Source: Candidatus Blautia intestinipullorum
Lineage (GTDB): Bacteria > Bacillota > Clostridia > Lachnospirales > Lachnospiraceae
DNA: 9,643 nucleotides
Direction: 5' to 3'
NCBI GenBank assembly: GCA_019120475.1
Contig: DWVA01000008.1
Location: 1 to 9,643 of the forward strand
The notes beneath the pieces are model-generated. The model had not been told where the DNA came from, searched no databases, and was given only the letters and a program-made list of their open reading frames with translations. Position numbers and translations under genes: made by a program. Of this stretch, positions 5,299 through 9,643 are shown one piece after another (positions within the stretch are counted from its first letter, which is position 1; every line of letters begins with the position of its first letter).

Positions 5299-5838
5299 AT
5301 GAATTCTTTAATTATATATGGAAGCCAGTATGGTACAACAGAGAGATATGCGAAAAGATTTTCTGAAATCGTTCATTTTCCAGCAGTAACATATGAGTCT
5401 GTAAATGATCTGGCTCAATACGGACAAATCGTGTATTTTGGCGCGTTATATGCAGGCGGGATAAAGGGATTAAGAAAAATAATCAAAATATTACCAAATG
5501 GCGTAAAATTGATGATCGTGACTGTAGGCCTGGCGGATGTGCACGACAAAGAAAATATAAATAATATCAGAAAAGCCATGGCGAAGCAGGTGCCCGAGAA
5601 CATAATGAAGTCTGCGGATATTTTTCATCTGAGAGGCGGTATCGATTATCAAAAACTGAGCTTCAGGCATAAGACGATGATGACGCTTTTATATCACAAA
5701 GCAAAAGGGCTTCCGGAAGATAAGAAAACTGCCGAGGTGAACGCTATGATAGAAACCTTTAATTCAAAAGTAGATTTTGTTGACTATGTTTCTTTAGCTC
5801 CGGTTATAGAAGCGTTCCAACAAAAGCTGGATTTCTGA
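5299..5838 (+). CDS. Flavodoxin-domain protein (Flavodoxin_5/HemG-like)
   Basis: A 179-residue cytoplasmic protein with an N-terminal flavodoxin fold. The FMN phosphate-binding loop is visible as IIYGSQYGTTERYAKRF (5-21), followed by the second strand and loop IVYFGALYAGGIKGLRKIIK (44-63) and a third strand LMIVTVGLADV (71-81). The C-terminal segment HLRGGIDYQKLSFRHKTMM (110-128) and the KVDFVDYVSLAPVIEAF stretch near the end are typical of a clostridial subgroup of flavodoxin-domain proteins distantly related to HemG protoporphyrinogen oxidase. I expect an FMN-dependent electron carrier or small oxidoreductase; the partner is unknown. The Shine-Dalgarno sequence is weak (GGAG at 5282-5285, 13 nt upstream), but no better start exists. 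It heads a four-gene unit; the next gene starts 11 nt after its stop. Confidence 0.82.
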   Translation: MNSLIIYGSQYGTTERYAKRFSEIVHFPAVTYESVNDLAQYGQIVYFGALYAGGIKGLRKIIKILPNGVKLMIVTVGLADVHDKENINNIRKAMAKQVPENIMKSADIFHLRGGIDYQKLSFRHKTMMTLLYHKAKGLPEDKKTAEVNAMIETFNSKVDFVDYVSLAPVIEAFQQKLDF

Positions 5839-5849
5839 GGTGAGATTTA

Positions 5850-6269
5850 ATGACAGAAAGAGAAAGGATTATCCGTTTATGGTTCAGAATGTGGATTTGC
5901 CAGAAGGATTTAGGCATTGACCATATTTTTACAGAAGACGTGGAGTATACGGAAAACTGGGGACCAAAGTATACGGACCGAAAAACAGTAAAGCACTGGT
6001 TTGTCGAGTGGAACACGCGGGGGAAAGTCCTCGAATGGGATATAAAGCAGTTTTTTCACAAAGAAAACCAGACGGTTGTGGAATGGTATTTCAAAAATGA
6101 AATGAATACAGGAAAAATTGAAGAATTTAACGGGATGTCACTGATCGAATGGACTGCAGAGAATAAAATAAAATCTTTGAAGGAGTTTGGATGCAACTGT
6201 AATAATTATAATCCTTATGACAACGGTCCTATTCCGCAGTTCAGGGAAGAGAAGGTAAATTGGTTCTGA
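5850..6269 (+). CDS. NTF2-like / SnoaL-type small protein
   Basis: A 139-residue protein of the nuclear transport factor 2-like cone fold, a scaffold used by SnoaL-type cyclases, isomerases and many uncharacterised stress-related enzymes. Visible features are an N-terminal helix (RERIIRLWFRMWICQKDLGI, 4-23), the FTEDVEYTENWGPKYTDRKT segment (27-46), and three strands ending WDIKQFFHKENQTVVEWYFK (63-82) and FNGMSLIEWTAENKIKSLKE (93-112), matching the usual 'NTF2 family' pattern in Clostridia. A GAGG (5837-5840) overlapping the stop of the flavodoxin gene lies 9 nt upstream of the ATG, which points to coupled translation. The C-terminal 25 residues (CNCNNYNPYDNGPIPQFREE) have two cysteines and look unstructured. 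The substrate is not predictable. Confidence 0.72.
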   Translation: MTERERIIRLWFRMWICQKDLGIDHIFTEDVEYTENWGPKYTDRKTVKHWFVEWNTRGKVLEWDIKQFFHKENQTVVEWYFKNEMNTGKIEEFNGMSLIEWTAENKIKSLKEFGCNCNNYNPYDNGPIPQFREEKVNWF

Positions 6270-6297
6270 AAATTTCAACGCAGGGGAGGATATTCTT

Positions 6298-6954
6298 ATG
6301 AAAGATATGAGCGGACATTGCGCACTGAAAAAAATATTTATCCATGGTTCGGGACATAGGGCAGAAAGCTGGAAAGCCACCCTGTCCTGTATGAAAAACA
6401 GCGGAGATATTCTGTGTCCGGATTTGGCCTCGATTCTTAAAGGAAAAGAAGCTGTTTATGAAAATTTATACGCTGCATTTATAGAGTACTGCGGCAGGAT
6501 TGACGGCCGGATTCATTTATGCGGACTTTCGCTGGGCGGTATTCTGGCACTGAACTACACCCTGGATTTTCCGGAAAAAGTAAAAACACTTGTTTTGATC
6601 GGTACTCCTCATAAAGTGCCGAAGATAATGTTCCGTATTCAAAATATGATTTTCAGATTTCTTCCGGAATCTGTTTTTCAGAATATGGCGTTCAATAAAA
6701 GAGATACTTTTCTGCTTGGAAATTCCATGAAAAATCTGGATTTCAGCGACAGAGTAAAAGACATAACATGCCCTGCCCTTATCATCTGCGGAAAAAAAGA
6801 CAGGGCCAATATGAAATCAGCAAGATATCTGCGGCAAAATATGAAAAATGCAAAGTTAAAGATCATCCAGAATACCGGACATGTAGTAAACGAGGAGAAT
6901 CCTCAGGATCTGGGCCGATTACTGGATAAATTTTATTCGGGAACCGGCATCTGA
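6298..6954 (+). CDS. Alpha/beta hydrolase
   Basis: A 218-residue serine hydrolase of the alpha/beta fold without a signal peptide. The oxyanion-hole region is FIHGSGHRAESW (14-25, HG motif), the nucleophile elbow is CGLSLGG (75-81) with S78, the acid is probably D168 (ICGKKDRAN) and the catalytic histidine H195 (NTGHVVNEENP). The full triad is thus present, and the cap region between about 103 and 150 is short. The family includes esterases, lipases and C-C bond hydrolases; the substrate is unknown. A strong GGGAGG (6284-6289) lies 8 nt upstream of the ATG, and the gap to the previous gene is 28 bp, so it is probably part of the same transcript as the flavodoxin and NTF2-like genes. It is slightly short for the family (usually 230-280 residues) but shows no sign of truncation. 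Confidence 0.88.
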   Translation: MKDMSGHCALKKIFIHGSGHRAESWKATLSCMKNSGDILCPDLASILKGKEAVYENLYAAFIEYCGRIDGRIHLCGLSLGGILALNYTLDFPEKVKTLVLIGTPHKVPKIMFRIQNMIFRFLPESVFQNMAFNKRDTFLLGNSMKNLDFSDRVKDITCPALIICGKKDRANMKSARYLRQNMKNAKLKIIQNTGHVVNEENPQDLGRLLDKFYSGTGI

Positions 6955-7000
6955 AAAACGGGCAGATCCGGAAAGAAGAAAATTTGGAGGGATACCTGTA

Positions 7001-7366
7001 ATGAAGCTGAAGAACGTTTTGATTGTTGTAAAAGATATAGAAAAGTCCAGAAAATTTTACCATGATCTCTTTGGTCTTGACGTGGTGCTGGACAATGACG
7101 GAAATATGATCTTAACAGAAGGACTTGTACTGCAGGATGAAAAAATCTGGAGAAAATTTCTGAGACAAGATGTTATTCCCCAAAACAATTCCTGTGAACT
7201 GTATTTTGAAGAAAAAGATATAGAGGGATTTGTTGAAAAACTGGAAAATCAATATCCCTCTATTCAATATGTCAGCCGGCTTATGACACACGACTGGGGC
7301 CAGAAAGTCGTGAGATTTTACGATCCGGACGGCAATCTGATCGAAGTAGGAACACCTATGACATGA
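7001..7366 (+). CDS. VOC superfamily (glyoxalase/bleomycin resistance fold) protein
   Basis: A 121-residue protein with two paired beta-alpha-beta-beta-beta modules. The first begins VLIVVKDIEKSRKFYHDLFG (6-25) and the second ends VVRFYDPDGNLIEVGTPM (103-120), both standard VOC signatures. Candidate metal ligands are E66 (SCELYFE), H97 (MTHDWGQ) and E115 (NLIEVG). The usual first ligand, a histidine near residue 5, is replaced by N5, so it may bind metal weakly or act as a binding protein. GGAGG (6986-6990) lies 10 nt before the ATG. It closes the flavodoxin-NTF2-hydrolase-VOC unit and is followed by a terminator. The function, whether dioxygenase, isomerase, glyoxalase or antibiotic-binding, cannot be told from sequence alone. 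Confidence 0.86.
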   Translation: MKLKNVLIVVKDIEKSRKFYHDLFGLDVVLDNDGNMILTEGLVLQDEKIWRKFLRQDVIPQNNSCELYFEEKDIEGFVEKLENQYPSIQYVSRLMTHDWGQKVVRFYDPDGNLIEVGTPMT

Positions 7367-7389
7367 GAAATTTATATATGAAGCGGAGA

Positions 7390-7418
7390 CGGCAGGGATT
7401 TCCCCTGCCGATTTTTTT
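7390..7418 (+). terminator. Intrinsic terminator after the VOC gene
   Basis: CGGCAGGG (7390-7397) pairs with CCCTGCCG (7403-7410) around a 5-nt loop, followed by A and seven T (7412-7418). It lies 24 nt after the VOC stop codon and ends the four-gene unit. Confidence 0.9.
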
Positions 7419-7462
7419 GTTATTTTCATACCTCGGAAAAACAATATACTATTTAATAACAA

Positions 7463-7485
7463 TATACTGTGTGGTACACTGTATA
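7463..7485 (+). promoter_or_regulatory. Promoter and operator-like dyad before padR
   Basis: TATACTGTGT (7463-7472) and ACACTGTATA (7476-7485) form an inverted repeat with 9 of 10 matches around a 3-bp centre. It covers a candidate extended -10, TG at 7472-7473 with TACACT at 7475-7480. The decamer ACAATATACT occurs twice, at 7441-7450 and 7459-7468, 18 bp apart. PadR proteins commonly bind such dyads in their own promoters, so autorepression is a reasonable inference. The leader is only about 15 nt. Confidence 0.5.
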
Positions 7486-7502
7486 TAGAGGAGGCAAGGA
7501 AG

Positions 7503-7835
7503 ATGAATATTGACGACTGGAAATCACAGATCAAAAGAGGAACGCTGGAGTTCTGCATCCTGCTTCTGATCAAGCAGAAGTCCTCATATGGATATGAGAT
7601 CATCAGCATTCTGGATAAGTATCCCATTATCGCGGCAAAAGAAAATACAATTTATCCCCTGCTCCGGCGGCTGTTGAAAGAGGAATACATTTTCTCTTTC
7701 TGGAGAGAAGGGACAGAAGGCCTGCCGCCAAGAAAATATTATTCTCTCACAGAAAAAGGAGAGGAATACATTGCGGAGATGTCTGTCGAATGGGAGAATC
7801 TAATGAATGCGATCAATGATATACGGGGGGAATAA
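7503..7835 (+). CDS. PadR family transcriptional regulator
   Basis: A 110-residue winged-helix DNA-binding protein of the short PadR class. Diagnostic stretches are QIKRGTLEFCILLLIKQK (9-26), SSYGYEIISIL (27-37), the recognition-helix region ENTIYPLLRRLLKEEYI (47-63), and the wing LPPRKYYSLTEKGEEYI (74-90), followed by a short C-terminal dimerisation helix. AGGAGG (7489-7494) is 8 nt upstream of the ATG. The DUF1700 gene starts 2 nt after its stop, the usual PadR-DUF1700 pairing, so this regulator very probably controls that membrane protein and itself through the dyad at 7463-7485. PadR proteins usually act as repressors relieved by envelope stress, drugs or small phenolics; the signal here is unknown. 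Confidence 0.93.
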   Translation: MNIDDWKSQIKRGTLEFCILLLIKQKSSYGYEIISILDKYPIIAAKENTIYPLLRRLLKEEYIFSFWREGTEGLPPRKYYSLTEKGEEYIAEMSVEWENLMNAINDIRGE

Positions 7836-7837
7836 CT

Positions 7838-8407
7838 ATGGAAAAGGAATTAAACGCTTATCTTGGAAAACTGGAAAAGTATCTGAAACCTGTTGCTGTT
7901 TCTGAACGGATTGATATTATCAATGAGATCAAAAGTGAAATGCAGGAATTGCAGGGAAATGGAATGTCTGCGGAAGAAATTATTGAAAGGCTGGGCGATC
8001 CCAAGAAACTGGCGAAGGCATATCTGGGAGATATCCTGGTAAAAAAGAGAGGATTCAGCCTGAACAGATTTCTGATAGCATGCGCTTTTTTCAGTGTGGT
8101 GGGATTCTCGGGAATGATCGTGATCCCTACGCTTGCCGTTATAGCTCCGGTGTTTGTCGTATGCGGAGCAATCTGTCCGGTTATTGGCGCAGTGAAATTC
8201 CTCGACCGTATTTTAGGTCTGGGACTGCCTTATATGGAAAACGTGGGAATATTTATGGGCGCTTCAGTTCCTATTAATCCGGCGGCGGAATTTCTTCTTA
8301 TCCTGTTTGTCGGCGTATTGCTTTTTGCAGCAGGAGTGGGGGCATGGAAGCTTTTGCTGTTTTATTGCAGAAAAGTAAGCGGGACGGCTAAAAAGCTTTC
8401 TGCATAA
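7838..8407 (+). CDS. DUF1700 (HAAS-type) membrane protein
   Basis: A 189-residue integral membrane protein. The N-terminal 65 residues are a soluble helical domain, MEKELNAYLGKLEKYLKPVA... with the EIKSEMQEL and GMSAEEIIERLGDPKKLAKA (42-61) blocks typical of DUF1700/HAAS proteins. Hydrophobic spans follow at about 77-98, 99-120 and 151-176, with a short basic tail (CRKVSGTAKKLSA). Proteins of this family are almost always encoded next to PadR regulators, as here, and are thought to take part in membrane signalling or envelope stress, without an established biochemical activity. A G-rich run (7825-7830) 7 nt before the ATG serves as ribosome binding site, within the end of padR, so translation is probably coupled. 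Confidence 0.85.
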   Translation: MEKELNAYLGKLEKYLKPVAVSERIDIINEIKSEMQELQGNGMSAEEIIERLGDPKKLAKAYLGDILVKKRGFSLNRFLIACAFFSVVGFSGMIVIPTLAVIAPVFVVCGAICPVIGAVKFLDRILGLGLPYMENVGIFMGASVPINPAAEFLLILFVGVLLFAAGVGAWKLLLFYCRKVSGTAKKLSA

Positions 8408-8434
8408 ACATCGAAAAACGGTGAAATGCGGAAT

Positions 8435-8464
8435 GTGCCCGGGATTTCATCTTGACCCGGACAC
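8435..8464 (+). repeat. Inverted repeat over the -35 box of the DUF1445 promoter
   Basis: GTGCCCGGG (8435-8443) and CCCGGACAC (8456-8464) are reverse complements at 8 of 9 positions, separated by 12 nt. The right arm overlaps the -35 box. It could be an operator for a dimeric regulator or a weak hairpin ending the padR-DUF1700 transcript; there is no T run, which favours the operator reading. Confidence 0.4.
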
Positions 8465-8481
8465 AGCGGATAAGATATAAT
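8452..8481 (+). promoter_or_regulatory. Near-consensus sigma-A promoter for the DUF1445 gene
   Basis: TTGACC (8452-8457, 5 of 6 matches) and TATAAT (8476-8481, perfect) are separated by 18 nt. Transcription should start near 8488, giving a leader of about 35 nt with AAGGAGG (8511-8517) before the ATG at 8524. This is the best promoter in the window. Confidence 0.75.
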
Positions 8482-8523
8482 TTTTACAGATGTAAATTTC
8501 AAAGTGACAGAAGGAGGAAAATT

Positions 8524-9309
8524 ATGGATTTAACAAATATGTCGCCAAAGGAAGTACGTGAATTGATAAGAGAGCAGAAGATCACTTCTCCCACAGCGGG
8601 AATGTGCGCGGGATACGCTCAGGGAAACCTGGTGGTGCTTCCCAGGGATCTGGCATATGATTTCCTTCTGTTTACACAGAGAAATCCCAAGTCCTGTCCC
8701 ATTCTGGAAGTCAGCGATACGGGCAGCCGTTATTTTCATACAATTGCAGAGAATGCGGATATTGCAAGGGATATTCCGAAATACAGGATTTATCGCAACG
8801 GCGTACTGGACGGAGAGTATACGGACGTTTCCGGATTCTGGCAGGATGATTTTGTGAGTTTTCTGATCGGCTGCAGCTTTTCCTTTGAGGCGGCGCTCCT
8901 GGAAGCGAATGTTCCTGTACGTCATATAGAGGAAGGCTGCAACGTTCCGATGTATAAGACAAATATTCCATGTACGCCCGCCGGGATATTCCATGGAAAT
9001 ATGGTGGTGAGCATGCGGCCGATCCCTTATGAGCTGATTCCAAGGGCTGTACTGATAACAGGAGAAATGCCCCGCGTTCACGGCGCTCCCGTGCATATCG
9101 GCGCGCCGGAAGCGATTGGAATACAGGATATCAACAAACCGGATTTTGGCGAAATGGTAACGATCCGCGAAGGTGAAGTGCCGGTATTCTGGCCCTGCGG
9201 CGTAACACCACAGAACGTTGTAATGGAGTCAAAGCCATCCATCGCCATTACCCATGCTCCAGGCCATATGATGATCACCGATGTAAAAAATGTGGAACTG
9301 AAATATTAG
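8524..9309 (+). CDS. DUF1445 putative hydro-lyase (YcsI family, related to D-glutamate cyclase)
   Basis: The 261-residue product is a single DUF1445 domain. Conserved stretches are PKEVRELIREQKITSPTAGM (8-27), YAQGNLVVLPRDLAYDFLLF (31-50), FLIGCSFSFEAALLEA (113-128), GCNVPMYKTNIPC (138-150), MVVSMRPIP (160-168), FWPCGVTPQ (222-230) and THAPGHMMITD (243-253). Bacterial members are annotated as putative hydro-lyases, and the mitochondrial relative is a D-glutamate cyclase, so a reaction on D-glutamate/5-oxoproline or a related acid is a fair guess. I chose the ATG at 8524, with AAGGAGG (8511-8517) 6 nt upstream; the frame stays open to 8452, but that part overlaps the promoter. In Bacillus ycsI lies with the 5-oxoprolinase (pxp/kip) genes; here it stands alone with its own promoter. 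Confidence 0.9.
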   Translation: MDLTNMSPKEVRELIREQKITSPTAGMCAGYAQGNLVVLPRDLAYDFLLFTQRNPKSCPILEVSDTGSRYFHTIAENADIARDIPKYRIYRNGVLDGEYTDVSGFWQDDFVSFLIGCSFSFEAALLEANVPVRHIEEGCNVPMYKTNIPCTPAGIFHGNMVVSMRPIPYELIPRAVLITGEMPRVHGAPVHIGAPEAIGIQDINKPDFGEMVTIREGEVPVFWPCGVTPQNVVMESKPSIAITHAPGHMMITDVKNVELKY

Positions 9310-9367
9310 AAACAGCTTTCCCGCGGCTGTCTGAACGATATTTATACAAAAAAGGGAAGACATTTTT

Positions 9368-9552
9368 GTGCAGTATCATGATTTTTCAGATTTTAATGAA
9401 AGATACTTGCAATTTGATTCCCCATATGATATTATCCCGATCATAGAAAAGGGAGTAGCGGCCACGGGTTTGAAACCGGGAATGTGTTTTGGGCAGTGGT
9501 ACATATTGGCGTCAGCACGATATCAGAACAAGATATTCGCGATATGAAGTAA
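9368..9552 (+). pseudogene. Small unrecognised ORF, probably frameshifted
   Basis: After a weak ribosome binding site (AGGGAAG, 9353-9359) a GTG at 9368 opens a 59-codon frame beginning VQYHDFSDFNERYLQFDSPY and running through IIPIIEKGVAATGLKPGMCF, which looks like real protein. The residues after about 9493 (QWYILASARYQNKIFAI, stop 9545-9547) look less natural. The neighbouring frame from 9496 reads VVHIGVSTISEQDIRDMK to a stop at 9550-9552 and looks more protein-like. One extra base near 9494 would join them into about 61 residues. I do not recognise the family. It may be a decayed fragment of a larger gene or a small real ORF. The sequence 9310-9367 holds nothing else that I can see. Confidence 0.3.
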
Positions 9553-9557
9553 ACAGC

Positions 9558-9608
9558 AAGACTTTTATTTTAGGACAGAGAGCAACTGTCTGGAATAAAA
9601 GTCTTTTT
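9558..9608 (+). terminator. Long intrinsic terminator at the end of the window
   Basis: AAGACTTTTATT (9558-9569) pairs perfectly with AATAAAAGTCTT (9594-9605). Inside a small internal loop a second stem, GACAG (9574-9578) with CTGTC (9586-9590), closes the loop. The 3' arm runs into five T (9604-9608), then CTTTT. The A/T-rich outer stem makes it likely to act on both strands. It ends transcription of the DUF1445 region, and possibly of a convergent gene beyond the window. The last 35 bases show no feature. Confidence 0.8.
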
Positions 9609-9643
9609 CTTTTCTATAAAGAGTGGAGCTCCGTAAAAAGGGA

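Noticed and set aside
5296..5306. Overlapping NdeI and EcoRI sites (CATATGAATTC) at the flavodoxin start, as in a cloning vector.
   Set aside because: The surrounding sequence is ordinary genomic sequence on both sides and the gene reads normally, so this is a coincidence.
7112..7627. A 171-codon minus-strand frame running from inside the VOC gene across the terminator into padR.
   Set aside because: It crosses a strong terminator and two real genes on the other strand, has no ribosome binding site, and its residues look like reverse-strand noise.
8530..9096. A 188-codon minus-strand frame opposite the DUF1445 gene.
   Set aside because: Antisense shadow of a conserved gene, without recognisable motifs.
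1..9643. CRISPR arrays, tRNA or rRNA genes, insertion sequence transposases with terminal repeats.
   Set aside because: None seen on either strand; the Rpn protein is sometimes called a putative transposase, but no terminal inverted repeats flank it.

Overview
The window looks like chromosomal DNA from a Gram-positive anaerobe of the Clostridia, most probably Lachnospiraceae. The evidence is the gene order secY-adk-map-infA, the zinc-type adenylate kinase, strong AGGAGG-type ribosome binding sites before most genes, and relatives such as the PadR/DUF1700 pair and the Rpn family protein with its 'MCKA' tail. This assignment is an inference from family knowledge; no search was run. Every gene I support lies on the + strand.

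Layout. (1) 1-2242 is the end of the spc ribosomal protein operon: the 3' end of secY, then adk, map and infA, closed by a 12-bp perfect terminator hairpin right after infA. The genes that usually follow infA (rpmJ, rpsM, rpsK, rpsD, rpoA, rplQ) are not here. (2) 2272-5101 is a patchwork of accessory and decaying genes: a GNAT acetyltransferase, a frameshifted and truncated DUF3784-like remnant, an Rpn family nuclease split from its C-terminal tail at an A6 run, and a Vat/xenobiotic acyltransferase pseudogene with an in-frame internal deletion whose junction creates a stop codon. A terminator follows. (3) 5299-7418 is a compact four-gene unit: flavodoxin-like protein, NTF2/SnoaL-like protein, alpha/beta hydrolase and VOC/glyoxalase-fold protein, ending in a terminator. 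(4) 7452-8407 is a PadR repressor plus DUF1700 membrane protein, with a dyad over the predicted promoter. (5) 8452-9309 is a DUF1445 (YcsI-type putative hydro-lyase) gene with its own near-consensus sigma-A promoter. (6) 9310-9643 holds a small unrecognised, probably frameshifted ORF and a long terminator hairpin.

The most interesting locus is the Rpn gene (3491-4479). Rpn nucleases of E. coli are known to make a small antitoxin from a start site inside the toxin gene. Here the tail that would be that antitoxin is in a different frame from the nuclease, overlaps it by ATGA, and has a near-ideal Shine-Dalgarno sequence before an in-frame ATG at 4258. So the locus reads like an intragenic toxin-antitoxin gene that has become, or is becoming, a two-gene operon. 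The second point of interest is the vat remnant, which is preceded by a possible 12-codon leader peptide and a perfect 10-bp inverted repeat reaching into its start codon, a layout resembling translational attenuation of antibiotic resistance genes.
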